Shown in pieces: positions 47,768 through 57,921 of a stretch of DNA of 64,000 nucleotides. The notes under the pieces are model-generated. The model was given only the letters and a program-made list of their open reading frames with translations. It was not told the origin of the DNA and did no database searches. Made by a program: the position numbers and the translations under genes. This DNA comes from Caballeronia pedi (GTDB taxonomy: Bacteria > Pseudomonadota > Gammaproteobacteria > Burkholderiales > Burkholderiaceae), in contig NZ_FCOE02000001.1 of NCBI RefSeq assembly GCF_001544915.2, positions 124,001 through 188,000 of the forward strand, read 5' to 3'. Every line of letters begins with the position of its first letter. The first letter of the stretch is position 1.

Positions 47768-48790
47768 ATGTTCGATTCGCGCAAACCCCAATCCCGGGGT
47801 TTCCTGAACATCTTCTTCAGGAAGGCCGGAATCTTGGCGCTGGCTGGCGTTATTGCGGCTGGCGCAATCTTCGCGGAAACGGCGGAAGCCAAGCGCATGG
47901 GCGGCGGTCGCAGCATGGGCCGGCAGTCGGCCACGGCGACGCAGCAGCATCAGGCCACGCCGCCGTCGCAGCCACAGTCGATGCAGGGCCAGCCGGGACA
48001 AGCGGCGCAGGCTCAGCGCGCACAACCCGCACCGGGCGCCCCGGCCGCGGCGCAACCCGCGCGCAACCGCTGGCTCGGACCGATCGCCGGTCTCGCCGCG
48101 GGTCTGGGCATCGCGGCGCTGCTGTCGCACTTCGGGCTCGGTGAAGCATTCGCCGGCGCGATGGCCAACATGATCATGATCGCGTTGATCGTGCTGGCGG
48201 CCGTCATGCTGTTCCGCTTCATCATGCGTAAGCGTCAGGGCAACAACGCGAACACGCCCGCGTACGCCGGCGCGGGCTCGAATTCGGGTTCGCCGTACGG
48301 CGCTACCGCGCGCACGAGTCTGAATCAGGACCCGCCGCAGGTGCCGCAGCAGCCGACCGGTTTCGGTGCGAACTATATCGAGTCGTCGGCGCCTCAACAG
48401 GCCGTGAACGTGAACGTGCCCGCCGGCTTCGACACCGATGCCTTCGTGCGTAACGCCAAGGTCTACTTCGTGCGTCTGCAGGACGCGTGGGATCGCGGCA
48501 ACGTCAACGACATCCGCGAATTCACGACGCCGGAAATGTTCGCCGAAGTGAAACTGGACGTCGACGCCCGCGGCAGCGCGCCGAATCGCACGGACGTGGT
48601 GCAACTCAACGCCGATGTGCTCGGCGTCGACGATCGCCCGACCGAGTATCTCGCGAGCGTGCGCTTCCACGGCCTGATCCGCGAGTCGGAAGGCGCGGCG
48701 GCGGAACCGTTCGTCGAGGTGTGGAACCTGTCGAAGCAGAAGGCGGGCAACGAAGGCTGGCTGCTGGCGGGGATTCAGCAGGTCAGTTGA
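47768..48790 (+). CDS. Tim44-like domain membrane protein
   Basis: 340 residues: an N-terminal signal-like helix (ILALAGVIAAGAIFAETAEA), a Gln/Pro/Ala-rich linker (residues 50-100), a hydrophobic pair of helices (IAGLAAGLGIAALL and MIALIVLAAVMLFRFIM), a second linker, and a C-terminal Tim44-type domain (DAFVRNAKVYFVRLQDAWDRG, FTTPEMFAEVKLDVD, VEVWNLSKQKAG). It resembles MtrA-like Tim44 proteins of unknown function that lie beside ubiJ/ubiB in betaproteobacteria. AAAGGA precedes the ATG. A terminator follows. Confidence 0.9.
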   Translation: MFDSRKPQSRGFLNIFFRKAGILALAGVIAAGAIFAETAEAKRMGGGRSMGRQSATATQQHQATPPSQPQSMQGQPGQAAQAQRAQPAPGAPAAAQPARNRWLGPIAGLAAGLGIAALLSHFGLGEAFAGAMANMIMIALIVLAAVMLFRFIMRKRQGNNANTPAYAGAGSNSGSPYGATARTSLNQDPPQVPQQPTGFGANYIESSAPQQAVNVNVPAGFDTDAFVRNAKVYFVRLQDAWDRGNVNDIREFTTPEMFAEVKLDVDARGSAPNRTDVVQLNADVLGVDDRPTEYLASVRFHGLIRESEGAAAEPFVEVWNLSKQKAGNEGWLLAGIQQVS

Positions 48791-48846
48791 GCGTGGCCGC
48801 GCGCCGGCAACCGTCAGTGTGATCATCGGTTGCGGCGGTAGAATAG

Positions 48847-48878
48847 AAACCCGCGCGAGCGTCTCGCGCGGGTTTTTT
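48847..48878 (+). terminator. Strong intrinsic terminator right before ubiJ
   Basis: A 13-bp perfect stem, AAACCCGCGCGAG/CTCGCGCGGGTTT, with a 3-base loop and a T-run, ending 13 bases before the ubiJ ATG. It would stop transcripts from the Tim44 gene. Confidence 0.85.
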
Positions 48879-48891
48879 CATCTCATAGCCG

Positions 48892-49608
48892 ATGACCAAC
48901 GCAGACGAATCCGCCCGTCACGCAGCAAATCCCGCCTTGAAGACCGCATCCAGTGGGTTTGCGGCCGCCGTGAATCATCTGCTCGCGCGCGAGCCGTGGG
49001 CGCGTGAACGCGTCAAACCCTACGCGGGCAAGCGCGTCAAGCTTGCAGGCACGCCGGTTTCGATCGCGCTCGTGGTCCAGCCGGACGGCCTGTTCGCCGC
49101 GACCACCGAAGCAGAGGCGGGCGCGTTCGACGTGACGATCTCCGTGCCGCTCGACGCCGTGCCCGCGTTCGTGCAAGGCGGCCAGGCGGCGGTGATGAAG
49201 CACGTTCGCATCGAAGGCGACGCCGAATTCGCGCAGACGCTCGCGAAACTCGCCGAACATCTGCGCTGGGACCCGGAAGAAGATCTCGCGCGCGTGATCG
49301 GCGACGCGCCCGCGCATCGCGTCGGTCTCATCGCGCGCGCCGTGCAGGAGCAGGCGCAGCGCACCGGACGGAATCTGCTGGACACGTTCACCGAATATTT
49401 TCTCGACGAGCGCCCGCAACTCGTGCGCAAGAGCGCGCTCGAAGCATTCAACGCCGAGCTGTCGAAAACGCGCGATGCGCTCGCGCGCGTCGAGAAGCGC
49501 ATCGAAAGAATCGAACAAAGCAGCGGACACATCACCCAACCATCACGACCGGGTAGCGGCGCTTCAGCGCGAACCGGCGGCGAGTCCGTGCGCGACTCGC
49601 ACGAATAA
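48892..49608 (+). CDS. ubiJ: Ubiquinone biosynthesis accessory factor UbiJ
   Basis: 238 residues: an N-terminal SCP2-like lipid-binding domain ([74 protein letters not shown] is read in parts) and a coiled-coil C-terminal half ([32 protein letters not shown]). UbiJ with UbiK holds the ubiquinone-synthesis complex. The ATG has no Shine-Dalgarno and lies just 13 bp after a terminator. It is followed by ubiB after 22 bp. Confidence 0.92.
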   Translation: MTNADESARHAANPALKTASSGFAAAVNHLLAREPWARERVKPYAGKRVKLAGTPVSIALVVQPDGLFAATTEAEAGAFDVTISVPLDAVPAFVQGGQAAVMKHVRIEGDAEFAQTLAKLAEHLRWDPEEDLARVIGDAPAHRVGLIARAVQEQAQRTGRNLLDTFTEYFLDERPQLVRKSALEAFNAELSKTRDALARVEKRIERIEQSSGHITQPSRPGSGASARTGGESVRDSHE

Positions 49609-49630
49609 CGAGCTGAAGCGAATCCGAACC

Positions 49631-51205
49631 ATGCGTTTTCTGCGTTTCCTCAAGATTTTCTTCACGATCGTCCGCTTCGGGCTCGATGAACTCGTCATGA
49701 GCGGCATCGACGATCGCCGTGTGCGCTTTCTCATGCGCATCACGACGTTCGGCCGCAAGTTCAACATCGAGCGCGGCATCCGGCTGCGCCTCGCGCTGGA
49801 AAGCCTCGGGCCGATCTTCGTGAAGTTCGGCCAGGTGCTGTCGACGCGGCGCGACCTGTTGCCTGTCGATATCGCCGATGAACTCGCGAAGCTTCAGGAC
49901 CGCGTTCCACCGTTCGATTCGACGGTGGCCGTGGGGCTCATCGAAAAGTCGCTCGGCGCGCCCATCGACGAATTGTTCGACGAATTCGAGCGCGTCCCGG
50001 TGGCGAGCGCGTCGATCGCGCAGGTGCATTTCGCGAAGATCAGGAACGGCGAGCACGCGGGCAAACCGGTCGCGGTGAAGGTGTTGCGGCCGGGCATGCT
50101 GCCGGTGATCGACTCCGACCTCGCGCTGCTGCGCGATATCGCGATCTGGGCCGAGCGGCTGTGGGCGGACGGCCGGCGTCTGAAGCCGCGCGAAGTGGTC
50201 GCCGAATTCGACAAATATCTGCACGACGAACTCGACCTCATGCGCGAGGCCGCCAACGGCAGCCAGTTGCGCCGCAACTTTCAGGGCCTCGATCTGCTGC
50301 TCGTGCCGGAGATGTACTGGGATCTGTCCGCGCCGACAGTGCTCGTCATGGAGCGCATGGTCGGCGTGCCGATCAGTCAGGTGGAGACGCTGCGCGCGGC
50401 GGGCGTCGATATTCCGAAGCTGGCGCGCGAAGGCGTCGAGATTTTCTTCACGCAGGTGTTCCGCGACGGCTTCTTTCATGCCGACATGCATCCCGGCAAC
50501 ATCCAGGTGAGTCTCGATCCTGCCACCTTCGGGCGTTACATCGCGCTGGATTTCGGCATCGTCGGCGCGCTCTCGGACTTCGACAAGAACTATCTCGCGC
50601 AGAACTTCCTCGCGTTCTTCAAGCGCGACTATCACCGCGTCGCGACGCTGCACCTGGAATCCGGCTGGGTGCCGCCGAGCACGCGCGTCGAGGAACTGGA
50701 AAGCTCGATTCGCGCGGTCTGCGAGCCGTATTTCGATCGCGCGCTGAAAGACATCTCGCTCGGACAGGTTCTGATGCGCCTCTTTTCGACGTCGCGCCGC
50801 TTCAATGTCGAAATTCAGCCGCAGCTCGTGCTGTTGCAGAAGACGATGCTCAACGTCGAGGGACTCGGGCGCTCGCTCGATCCGGAGCTCGATCTGTGGA
50901 AAACGGCCAAGCCGTATCTCGAGCGCTGGATGAACGAGCAGATCGGCTGGCGCGGCTGGTACGAGCGCCTGCAGATGGAAGCGCCGCAGTGGAGCAAGAC
51001 CATTCCGCAACTGCCGCGGCTGATTCACCATATTCTGGCCCAGCATCACGACGCGCCCAAGAGCGGCAGCGACGAACTCATGCGCCTGCTGATCGTCGAG
51101 CAGAAGCGGACCAACCGCCTGCTCGTGACGCTGCTCGTCGCGGGTCTCGTCGCGATTGTGGGCGCGGGCGTCGTGGTCGCGCAGATGTGGCTCGGCCATC
51201 CGTGA
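49631..51205 (+). CDS. ubiB: Ubiquinone biosynthesis protein UbiB (atypical protein kinase/ATPase)
   Basis: 524 residues from ATG 49631; the upstream in-frame ORF overlaps ubiJ and is rejected. The UbiB-type kinase-like core has the KxGQ motif ([14 protein letters not shown]), the Ala-rich loop [14 protein letters not shown] and the catalytic lysine region [19 protein letters not shown] and ALDFGIVG give the catalytic and metal loops. A C-terminal membrane anchor ([23 protein letters not shown]) closes it. It supports ubiquinone precursor extraction or assembly at the membrane. It is followed by the methyltransferase after 10 bp. Confidence 0.95.
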   Translation: MRFLRFLKIFFTIVRFGLDELVMSGIDDRRVRFLMRITTFGRKFNIERGIRLRLALESLGPIFVKFGQVLSTRRDLLPVDIADELAKLQDRVPPFDSTVAVGLIEKSLGAPIDELFDEFERVPVASASIAQVHFAKIRNGEHAGKPVAVKVLRPGMLPVIDSDLALLRDIAIWAERLWADGRRLKPREVVAEFDKYLHDELDLMREAANGSQLRRNFQGLDLLLVPEMYWDLSAPTVLVMERMVGVPISQVETLRAAGVDIPKLAREGVEIFFTQVFRDGFFHADMHPGNIQVSLDPATFGRYIALDFGIVGALSDFDKNYLAQNFLAFFKRDYHRVATLHLESGWVPPSTRVEELESSIRAVCEPYFDRALKDISLGQVLMRLFSTSRRFNVEIQPQLVLLQKTMLNVEGLGRSLDPELDLWKTAKPYLERWMNEQIGWRGWYERLQMEAPQWSKTIPQLPRLIHHILAQHHDAPKSGSDELMRLLIVEQKRTNRLLVTLLVAGLVAIVGAGVVVAQMWLGHP

Positions 51206-51215
51206 GGGCGACATC

Positions 51216-51833
51216 ATGAGCGATCCGACGAATCCAGACGTTCCCAGCTTCGAAAATCGCGACCCGAATTCGCCCGGATTCTGGGACGAGCGCTTCGACC
51301 AGCGCTTCACGCCGTGGGATCAGGCCGGCGTGCCCGAAACGTTCAAGCACTTCGTTGCAGCGCGGAGCGCGCAGAACGTGCTGATTCCCGGCTGCGGCAG
51401 CGCGTACGAAGCGCTTTATCTGGCCGAGCGCGGCTGGCCGGTGCGTGCGATCGATTTCGCGGCGAGCGCGGTTGCGGCGGCGCGCGCGCAACTGGGCGCG
51501 CATGCGGGCATCGTCGAAGAGGCGGATTTTTTCGCCTACGCCCCACCTTTCCCGCTCGACTGGATCTACGAGCGCGCGTTTCTCTGCGCGTTGCCGAAAG
51601 ACCGCTGGCAGGACTATGCCGACCGGATGGCGGCGCTCCTGAAGCCCGGGGCGTTGCTCGCGGGCTTCTATTTCATCGGATCGACGCCGAAAGGGCCGCC
51701 GTTCGGCATCGAGCGTGGCGAACTTGACGCGCTGCTGCTGTCGCACTTCGAACTGATCGAAGACCGCGAGGTGAACGGCTCCATTCCGGTATTCGCTGGC
51801 CGCGAGCGCTGGTTGACCTGGCGGCGAATCTGA
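51216..51833 (+). CDS. SAM-dependent methyltransferase, thiopurine S-methyltransferase (TPMT) family
   Basis: 205 residues. FWDERFDQRFTPWDQAGVP, the glycine motif LIPGCGSAYEALYLAERGW and AIDFAASAVAAAR match the TPMT (PF05724) family. It transfers a methyl group from S-adenosylmethionine, in some relatives to sulfur, selenium or halide; the true substrate is unknown. It begins 10 bp after ubiB, so is probably co-transcribed. Confidence 0.9.
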   Translation: MSDPTNPDVPSFENRDPNSPGFWDERFDQRFTPWDQAGVPETFKHFVAARSAQNVLIPGCGSAYEALYLAERGWPVRAIDFAASAVAAARAQLGAHAGIVEEADFFAYAPPFPLDWIYERAFLCALPKDRWQDYADRMAALLKPGALLAGFYFIGSTPKGPPFGIERGELDALLLSHFELIEDREVNGSIPVFAGRERWLTWRRI

Positions 51834-51982
51834 GCGCACCGGCTTGAAAAACGCCTGCCGCGCCCCCAAATACAGTGGGATCAATTCTGCGTCCGCAATC
51901 CCGAGAATCGCGGGTGAATATTGGTTTGCGGCTATAATTCAAGGCTTTGCAAGCGTCGACAGATCATTGTAGGAAGAGTGCC

Positions 51983-52339
51983 ATGCCGATTTACGCGTAC
52001 CGCTGCGCACACTGCGGCCACGAAAAAGACGTGCTTCAGAAATTGAGCGATGCGCCGCTCACGCAATGTCCTGCCTGCGGAAAGGACACTTTTTCGAAGC
52101 AGGTGACCGCCGCCGGATTCCAGTTGAAGGGATCGGGCTGGTATGTCACCGATTTCCGCAGCGGTAACAACGGCTCGAAGGGCGGCGCGGCGAACGCGTC
52201 GGCGGCGAAATCGGACGACGCCGCCGCGGCTGGCGCCAGCAGCTCGAATTCGAGCGATAGCGCGACGCCGGCCAATACGTCATCGTCGGAAACCGCCAAG
52301 CCCGCGACGGGCGCGTCCGCATCGTCGGACGCAGCCTGA
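51983..52339 (+). CDS. FmdB family zinc-ribbon protein
   Basis: 118 residues from ATG 51983, with AGGAAGAG upstream. The start MPIYAYRCAHCGHEKDVLQKL and the second CxxC (CPACGKDTFSKQV) form a zinc ribbon typical of FmdB-type putative regulators. The rest is a Ser/Ala/Asn-rich low-complexity tail of about 55 residues that is likely disordered. Its role is unknown. It precedes a DUF502 membrane protein and aspS, a common betaproteobacterial order. Confidence 0.92.
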   Translation: MPIYAYRCAHCGHEKDVLQKLSDAPLTQCPACGKDTFSKQVTAAGFQLKGSGWYVTDFRSGNNGSKGGAANASAAKSDDAAAAGASSSNSSDSATPANTSSSETAKPATGASASSDAA

Positions 52340-52475
52340 AGCGCCGGGCGTCGAATCCGCCTCACCCAGGTCGCGCAGACGATCTCGCCGACCGCGCCCG
52401 GAACCGGGCGCGGCTCGCCTGCCAAGCCGAATCTCCAAAGACTACGAGAGCCGGCGCAGCCTTCTCTCCGTGTAA

Positions 52476-53138
52476 ATGACGACGAAAAAGACTACGCTGA
52501 AATCCGTGTTCCTCACCGGCCTGCTCGTGCTGGTGCCGCTCGCCATCACGCTCTGGGTGCTGGGGCTCGTGATCGGCACGATGGACCAGACGCTGCTCCT
52601 GCTGCCGCAGTCGTGGCAGCCCGAGCGCGTCGTCGGCTTTCATCTGCCTGGCGTGGGCGCGGTGCTGACGCTCGCGTTCATTTTCATCGTCGGGCTGTTG
52701 ACGCAGAACTTCGTCGGCCAGAAGCTCGTGAAATGGTGGGACGCGATCCTGCGTCACATTCCAGTGGTCGGACCGCTGTACACGAGCGTGAAGCAAGTGT
52801 CGGACACGCTGCTCTCATCGAGCGGCAATGCGTTTCGCAAGGCGCTGCTGATCGAATATCCGCGCAAGGGCTCGTACACCATCGGTTTTCTGACGGGTAT
52901 TCCGGGCGGCGACGTGCTCAATCACCTCGACGAAGACCACGTGAGCGTCTATGTGCCGACGACGCCGAACCCGACATCCGGCTTCTTCCTGATGATGCCG
53001 AAAAGCGAAGTCGTCGAACTGGACATGACCGTCGACGCCGCACTGAAGTACATCGTCTCGATGGGCGTGGTGGCTCCCGCGCCGAGCGCGCCGGCACCGG
53101 TTGCGCCCGCCCGCCGCCCCACCGAGCCGCCGATGTAA
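52476..53138 (+). CDS. DUF502 family membrane protein
   Basis: 220 residues with two membrane helices near the N-terminus (VFLTGLLVLVPLAITLWVLGLVIG and GVGAVLTLAFIFIVGLLTQN) and a soluble C-terminal domain (DAILRHIPVVGPLYTSVKQVSDTLLSS, GDVLNHLDEDHVSVYVPTTPNPTSGFFLMMPKSEV). A Pro/Ala-rich tail ends it. DUF502 proteins have no assigned function. The gene lies between fmdB and aspS. Confidence 0.92.
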   Translation: MTTKKTTLKSVFLTGLLVLVPLAITLWVLGLVIGTMDQTLLLLPQSWQPERVVGFHLPGVGAVLTLAFIFIVGLLTQNFVGQKLVKWWDAILRHIPVVGPLYTSVKQVSDTLLSSSGNAFRKALLIEYPRKGSYTIGFLTGIPGGDVLNHLDEDHVSVYVPTTPNPTSGFFLMMPKSEVVELDMTVDAALKYIVSMGVVAPAPSAPAPVAPARRPTEPPM

Positions 53139-53229
53139 TGCCGGCCGCGCGAGCCGAGCGTCAGCCGCAGGAAGAGCATGACCCGAACGCGCGAGCCGTT
53201 GATTAACGAACAACGAAAGACACAACATC

Positions 53230-55032
53230 ATGTCGATGCGATCTGAATACTGCGGTCTGGTGACCGAGGCCCGCCTGGGCGAAACCGTCTCGCTGTGCGG
53301 CTGGGTGCAGCGCCGCCGCGATCACGGCGGCGTTATCTTCATCGACCTGCGCGATCGCGAGGGCATCGTCCAGGTGGTCTGCGACCCGGACCGCGCCGAA
53401 ATGTTCAAGGTGGCCGAAGGCGTGCGCAACGAGTTCTGCGTGCGCGTGCAGGGCGTCGTGCGCAACCGTCCTGAAGGCACCGTCAACGCCAATCTGACGA
53501 GCGGCAAGATCGAAGTGCTGTGCCATGAGCTGACCGTGCTGAACGCGTCGGTCACGCCGCCGTTCCAGCTCGACGACGACAACCTCTCGGAAACCACGCG
53601 CCTCACGCATCGCGTGCTCGACCTGCGCCGCCCGCAGATGCAGAAGAACCTGCGCCTGCGCTATCGCGTCGCGATGGAAGTGCGCAAGTATCTCGACGCG
53701 CAAGGCTTCATCGACATCGAAACGCCGATGCTGACCAAGAGCACGCCGGAAGGCGCGCGCGATTACCTGGTGCCGTCGCGCGTGAACGCGGGCCAGTTCT
53801 TCGCGCTGCCGCAGTCGCCGCAGCTCTTCAAGCAGTTGCTGATGGTCGCGAACTTCGACCGTTACTACCAGATCACCAAGTGCTTCCGCGACGAAGACCT
53901 GCGCGCCGACCGTCAGCCGGAATTCACGCAGATCGACTGCGAAACCTCGTTCCTCACGGAGCAGGAAATCCGCGATCTGTTCGAAAACATGATCCGCCAC
54001 GTCTTCAAGGAGACGATGGATGTCGCGCTGCCGGAAAAATTCCCGGTCATGCTGTATTCGGAAGCGATGCGCCGCTTCGGTTCGGACAAGCCCGACCTGC
54101 GCGTGAAGCTCGAATTCGCCGATCTCACGGATGCCGTGAAGGACGTCGACTTCAAGGTGTTCAGCATGCCGGCGAACTCGAAGGACGGCCGAGTCGCTGC
54201 GCTGCGCGTGCCGAAGGGCAGCGAACTCTCGCGCGGGGATATCGACGGTTACACGGAGTTCGTGCGCATCTACGGCGCGAAGGGTCTCGCGTGGATCAAG
54301 ATCAACGACAAGACCCGTGGCCGCGACGGTCTGCAAAGCCCGATCGTCAAGAACCTGCATGACGCGGCGCTCGCGGCGATCATGGAGCGCACGCAGGCGC
54401 AAGACGGCGACATCATCTTCTTCGCGGCCGACCGCGCGAAGGTCGTGAACGACAGCCTCGGCGCGCTGCGTCTGAAGATCGGCCATTCGGAATTCGGCCG
54501 CGCGAACAACCTGATCGAAACCGGCTGGAAGCCGCTGTGGGTCATCGACTTCCCGATGTTCGAGTACGACGAGGAAGAGAACCGCCACGTGGCCGCGCAT
54601 CACCCGTTCACGAGCCCGAAGGACGAGCATCTCGAATACCTCGAAACCGATCCGGGCCGTTGCCTCGCGAAGGCGTACGACATGGTGCTGAACGGCTGGG
54701 AAATCGGCGGCGGCTCGGTGCGTATCTTCCAGGAAGACGTGCAGAGCAAGGTGTTCCGCGCGCTGAAGATCGGCGCGGAAGAAGCGCGCCTGAAGTTCGG
54801 CTTCCTGCTCGACGCGCTGCAGTACGGCGCGCCGCCGCACGGCGGCATCGCGTTCGGTCTCGATCGCATCGTCACGCTGATGTCCGGCGCCGACTCGATC
54901 CGCGACACCATCGCGTTCCCGAAGACGCAGCGCGCGCAGGATCTGCTCACGCAGGCGCCGAGCGAAGTGGACGAGCGCCAGTTGCGCGAGTTGCACATCC
55001 GTCTGCGTCAGCCGGAGCAGAAGGCGCACTAA
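53230..55032 (+). CDS. aspS: Aspartyl-tRNA synthetase
   Basis: 600 residues of the bacterial-type class IIb synthetase. An N-terminal OB fold ([23 protein letters not shown]) precedes motif 2 ([24 protein letters not shown]), the bacterial GAD insertion, and motif 3 ([13 protein letters not shown]). It charges tRNA-Asp, and in organisms without AsnRS it also charges tRNA-Asn for the GatCAB route; whether AsnRS is present cannot be told here. A terminator follows. Confidence 0.98.
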   Translation: MSMRSEYCGLVTEARLGETVSLCGWVQRRRDHGGVIFIDLRDREGIVQVVCDPDRAEMFKVAEGVRNEFCVRVQGVVRNRPEGTVNANLTSGKIEVLCHELTVLNASVTPPFQLDDDNLSETTRLTHRVLDLRRPQMQKNLRLRYRVAMEVRKYLDAQGFIDIETPMLTKSTPEGARDYLVPSRVNAGQFFALPQSPQLFKQLLMVANFDRYYQITKCFRDEDLRADRQPEFTQIDCETSFLTEQEIRDLFENMIRHVFKETMDVALPEKFPVMLYSEAMRRFGSDKPDLRVKLEFADLTDAVKDVDFKVFSMPANSKDGRVAALRVPKGSELSRGDIDGYTEFVRIYGAKGLAWIKINDKTRGRDGLQSPIVKNLHDAALAAIMERTQAQDGDIIFFAADRAKVVNDSLGALRLKIGHSEFGRANNLIETGWKPLWVIDFPMFEYDEEENRHVAAHHPFTSPKDEHLEYLETDPGRCLAKAYDMVLNGWEIGGGSVRIFQEDVQSKVFRALKIGAEEARLKFGFLLDALQYGAPPHGGIAFGLDRIVTLMSGADSIRDTIAFPKTQRAQDLLTQAPSEVDERQLRELHIRLRQPEQKAH

Positions 55033-55056
55033 GCAGCTTTCGTTGTCGATGTGATG

Positions 55057-55081
55057 AAAAAGGCGCCGGGTGCGCCTTTTT
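55057..55081 (+). terminator. Intrinsic terminator after aspS
   Basis: AAAAAGGCGC and GCGCCTTTTT form a perfect 10-bp stem around a 5-base loop, with a downstream T-rich region. Confidence 0.9.
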
Positions 55082-55141
55082 CATTTTTTGCGTTACAGTC
55101 TTCGGGCATCGACACACAATGAAACGCGCGTACACAAAGAT

Positions 55142-55618
55142 ATGCAGAAGCCGCCGAAAATCCCCGAATCCGTGCTGGTCGTCATTCATACACCGGACCT
55201 CGATGTGCTCATCATCGAGCGCGCGGATCACAAGGGCTTCTGGCAATCGGTGACGGGTTCGAAAGATCACATCGACGAGCCAATCTGCGAAACCGCCGCG
55301 CGCGAGGTGCAGGAAGAGACGGGCATCGTGATCGGCAGTGCGCTCATTCCGGAGCGCGCGCTGCTCGACTGGCATCACAGCATTCAATACGAGATTTATC
55401 CGCAATGGCGGCATCGCTACGCGGAGGGCATCACACGCAACACCGAGCATCAGTTCAGCCTGCTCGTGCCGCATTGCCTCGAAGTGACGCTCGCGCCGCG
55501 CGAGCACACGGCGCATCGGTGGCTGCCGTTTCGCGAGGCAGCGGACCAGTGCTTCTCGTGGTCGAACCGGGAAGCGATCCTGCAATTGCCGGAGCGCCTC
55601 GCGGCGCATAACCGATGA
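55142..55618 (+). CDS. nudB: Dihydroneopterin triphosphate diphosphatase NudB
   Basis: 158 residues from ATG 55142. The Nudix box GSKDHIDEPICETAAREVQEETG is intact with the catalytic REVQEETG. The C-terminal WLPFREAADQCFSWSNREAI is typical of NudB. It removes pyrophosphate from dihydroneopterin triphosphate in folate synthesis. Its stop overlaps the clsB ATG by four bases, so the two are translationally coupled. Confidence 0.94.
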   Translation: MQKPPKIPESVLVVIHTPDLDVLIIERADHKGFWQSVTGSKDHIDEPICETAAREVQEETGIVIGSALIPERALLDWHHSIQYEIYPQWRHRYAEGITRNTEHQFSLLVPHCLEVTLAPREHTAHRWLPFREAADQCFSWSNREAILQLPERLAAHNR

Positions 55619-56904
55619 TCGGACTGCGTCCGCGGCGCAGTTTCAAGCGGCTGCGTCAGGCGCTGTTCTCGGGCCGCCGGCCGCTGCGACTGTGCTTCAC
55701 GGTCGGCAACCAGGTGCGGCTCTTCAAGGGCGGCGTGCAGTTCTTTCCGGCCTTGATCGAGCGCATCGACGAGGCGCGCAAGTCGGTGTCGCTCGAAACC
55801 TACATCTTCGCCAACGACGACATCGGCCGCGCCGTCTCCGATGCCCTCGTGCGTGCGGCCGAGCGCGGCGTCATGGTGCGCGTGATCACCGATGGCATCG
55901 GCACCGAAAGCAATCTGCCGATGTTCAAACTCTGGCAGGAGCGCGGCGTCGAGCATCGCATTTACAACCCGCATCTGCTGTTCGGGCCGCTCGGCTTTTC
56001 GCGCACGCATCGCAAGCTGGCGCTGATCGACGAGACCTACGCGTTTTGCGGCGGCATCAATATCGTCGATGACTACGAGCAGAACGGCGCGCGCCTCGAA
56101 CGGCCGCGCTGGGACTTCGCGATGGAGGCGCAAGGCCCCGTCGTCAAGGACGAGCGCGAAGCGTTCGATCTGCAATGGCAGCGCATCCGTCTCGGCGTGA
56201 AGCCGCGCCAGCCGACGCAACCAGCCTGCGAGGCGCAGGAAAGCGAGCGCGCTCCGGGCCGCTGGAACGCCCGCCGCGCCATGCAGGCGCGCAGGCGCGC
56301 GCGGCTCGGCGAGATTCACGCGGTCGATCAGCCGTGCGTCGCGTTCATCGCGCGCGACAACCTGCTCAATCGCCGCGCGATCGAGAAGGCGTATCTGCGA
56401 GCCATCGCGCATGCCGAGAGCGAAGTGCTGCTGGCGAATCCGTACTTCATGCCGGGGCGCAAGCTGAGGCGCGCACTCGTGCGCGCGGCCGAACGGGGGG
56501 TGCGCGTGTCGCTCGTCATCGGCCGCAAGGAATTCGTCGCGCTCGATTATGCAACGCCGTTTCTCTACGGCAACCTGCTCAAGCACGGCGTGCGCATCGC
56601 CGAATACGAGAAGACGATGCTCCACGGCAAGGTCGCGGTCGTGGATGCGGACTGGGCGACCATCGGCTCATCGAATCTCGACGCGCTCTCGCTCGTGCTC
56701 AACAACGAGGCCAACATGGTCCTCGTCAATCATCCCGAAATCGCCGGATTGCACGACGCCATTCTCCAGGCGTTCGACGAAGGCCGCCCAATCGACGAAA
56801 AACATTATGCGTCGCGACCCATGACGGAGCGGACGCTTAATTGGCTGGCCTATAACACATACCGTCTGATGATGAAGATGATCACCATTGGTCAGTACGA
56901 TTAA
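55615..56904 (+). CDS. clsB: Cardiolipin synthase ClsB (phospholipase D superfamily)
   Basis: 429 residues with two PLD HKD motifs: HRKLALIDETYAFCGG (near residue 129) and HGKVAVVDADWATIGSSN (near residue 341). No N-terminal membrane helices are seen, unlike ClsA, which suits the ClsB type. It transfers a phosphatidyl group from phosphatidylglycerol to form cardiolipin at the inner membrane. A basic Arg-rich stretch sits between the two domains. It overlaps nudB by four bases. Confidence 0.94.
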   Translation: MIGLRPRRSFKRLRQALFSGRRPLRLCFTVGNQVRLFKGGVQFFPALIERIDEARKSVSLETYIFANDDIGRAVSDALVRAAERGVMVRVITDGIGTESNLPMFKLWQERGVEHRIYNPHLLFGPLGFSRTHRKLALIDETYAFCGGINIVDDYEQNGARLERPRWDFAMEAQGPVVKDEREAFDLQWQRIRLGVKPRQPTQPACEAQESERAPGRWNARRAMQARRRARLGEIHAVDQPCVAFIARDNLLNRRAIEKAYLRAIAHAESEVLLANPYFMPGRKLRRALVRAAERGVRVSLVIGRKEFVALDYATPFLYGNLLKHGVRIAEYEKTMLHGKVAVVDADWATIGSSNLDALSLVLNNEANMVLVNHPEIAGLHDAILQAFDEGRPIDEKHYASRPMTERTLNWLAYNTYRLMMKMITIGQYD

Positions 56905-57129
56905 TGGGCCAATTTTCAGTGACTGCGCAAAAATAATTGCCGATCGGCAACAATAGATAAAAAATCCCAGTTCCTGAGAACTCGGGCAGTCACTTACAGG
57001 CAGTCCGTACATAAAACGCGACAATGGGCGCGGACAATGTTGAGATTTATCCTATAGACATTCTCCTGGTGTTTTAGAAACGCGGGTCTAAAAATTTGCT
57101 TGTTTCATCAGAGTTCGGCCACAATAATA

Positions 57130-57166
57130 GAACGGCCGTTCGATTTTACGGGTCACATAAGAACGG
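57130..57166. promoter_or_regulatory. Candidate TetR operator of the beta-oxidation operon
   Basis: The perfect 12-bp palindrome GAACGGCCGTTC (57130-57141) is followed by a second AGAACGG half site (57160-57166). It lies 36 bp before the TetR ATG, in the AT-rich 272-bp gap that should hold the promoter. Confidence 0.55.
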
Positions 57167-57176
57167 TAGGGACATC

Positions 57177-57851
57177 ATGCGAAAAGGCGAACAGACGCGG
57201 GCCGCGATTCTCGACGCAGCGCTGGAACTGGCGAGTCGGGACGGGCTGGAAGGGCTGACGATCGGCCTGCTGGCCGAGCGGATGCAAATGAGCAAGAGCG
57301 GTGTGTTTGCGCATTTCGGGTCGCGCGAGGATTTGCAGGTGGAAGTGGTGCGCGAGTACCACCGGCGCTTCGAGGACGAAGTGTTCTTCCCGAGCCTGCG
57401 CGAGGCGCGCGGTCTGCCGCGATTGCGCGCGATGATGAATCGCTGGATGGAGAAACGCATCCAGGAAGTGACCACGGGTTGTATCTACATCAGCGGCGCG
57501 GTCGAGTACGACGACCGCGCCGCGAGCGCTGTGCGCGAGCAGCTCGTGCACAGCGTGAGCATGTGGCGGGAAGCGCTGTTGCGCGCGATTCGCCAGTCGA
57601 AGGACGAAGGGCATCTGAAGCCGGAGACGGACCCGCATCTGATGCTTTTCGAGCTGTACAGCTTTACGCTCGGCCTGCATCACGACGCGCGCTTCCTGCA
57701 TCTGCCGGAGGCGGTGCAACTGACGCGGGACGCGCTGGAGAAGACGATCGTGTCGTACCAGACGTCGAATGCAAGCGCCCCGGCGGGCGTGCCGCAGCCG
57801 CCGCCGAATGCGACGACGAACCTGACTTCGCAACCAACCGACAGCCGTTAG
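57177..57851 (+). CDS. TetR/AcrR family regulator of the fatty-acid degradation operon
   Basis: 224 residues from ATG 57177 (GGTAGGG upstream); the longer in-frame start lies in the operator and is rejected. The N-terminal helix-turn-helix reads RAAILDAALELASRDGLEGLTIGLLAERM and KSGVFAHFGSREDLQ. The C-terminal ligand-binding domain is unassigned, and the tail is Pro/Asn-rich. By position it would repress the acyl-CoA dehydrogenase, FadB-like and thiolase genes and be released by acyl-CoA or another ligand. Confidence 0.92.
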   Translation: MRKGEQTRAAILDAALELASRDGLEGLTIGLLAERMQMSKSGVFAHFGSREDLQVEVVREYHRRFEDEVFFPSLREARGLPRLRAMMNRWMEKRIQEVTTGCIYISGAVEYDDRAASAVREQLVHSVSMWREALLRAIRQSKDEGHLKPETDPHLMLFELYSFTLGLHHDARFLHLPEAVQLTRDALEKTIVSYQTSNASAPAGVPQPPPNATTNLTSQPTDSR

Positions 57852-57921
57852 CGGCGCCGTTCGAATCGAGAAGGTGGTTCGGCGGCGCGCAACCAGAAGC
57901 TTGAAGAAACTGGAGAGACTC

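Noticed and set aside
53203..55029. 608-codon minus-strand frame opposite aspS
   Set aside because: Antisense shadow; aspS motifs are unambiguous on the plus strand.
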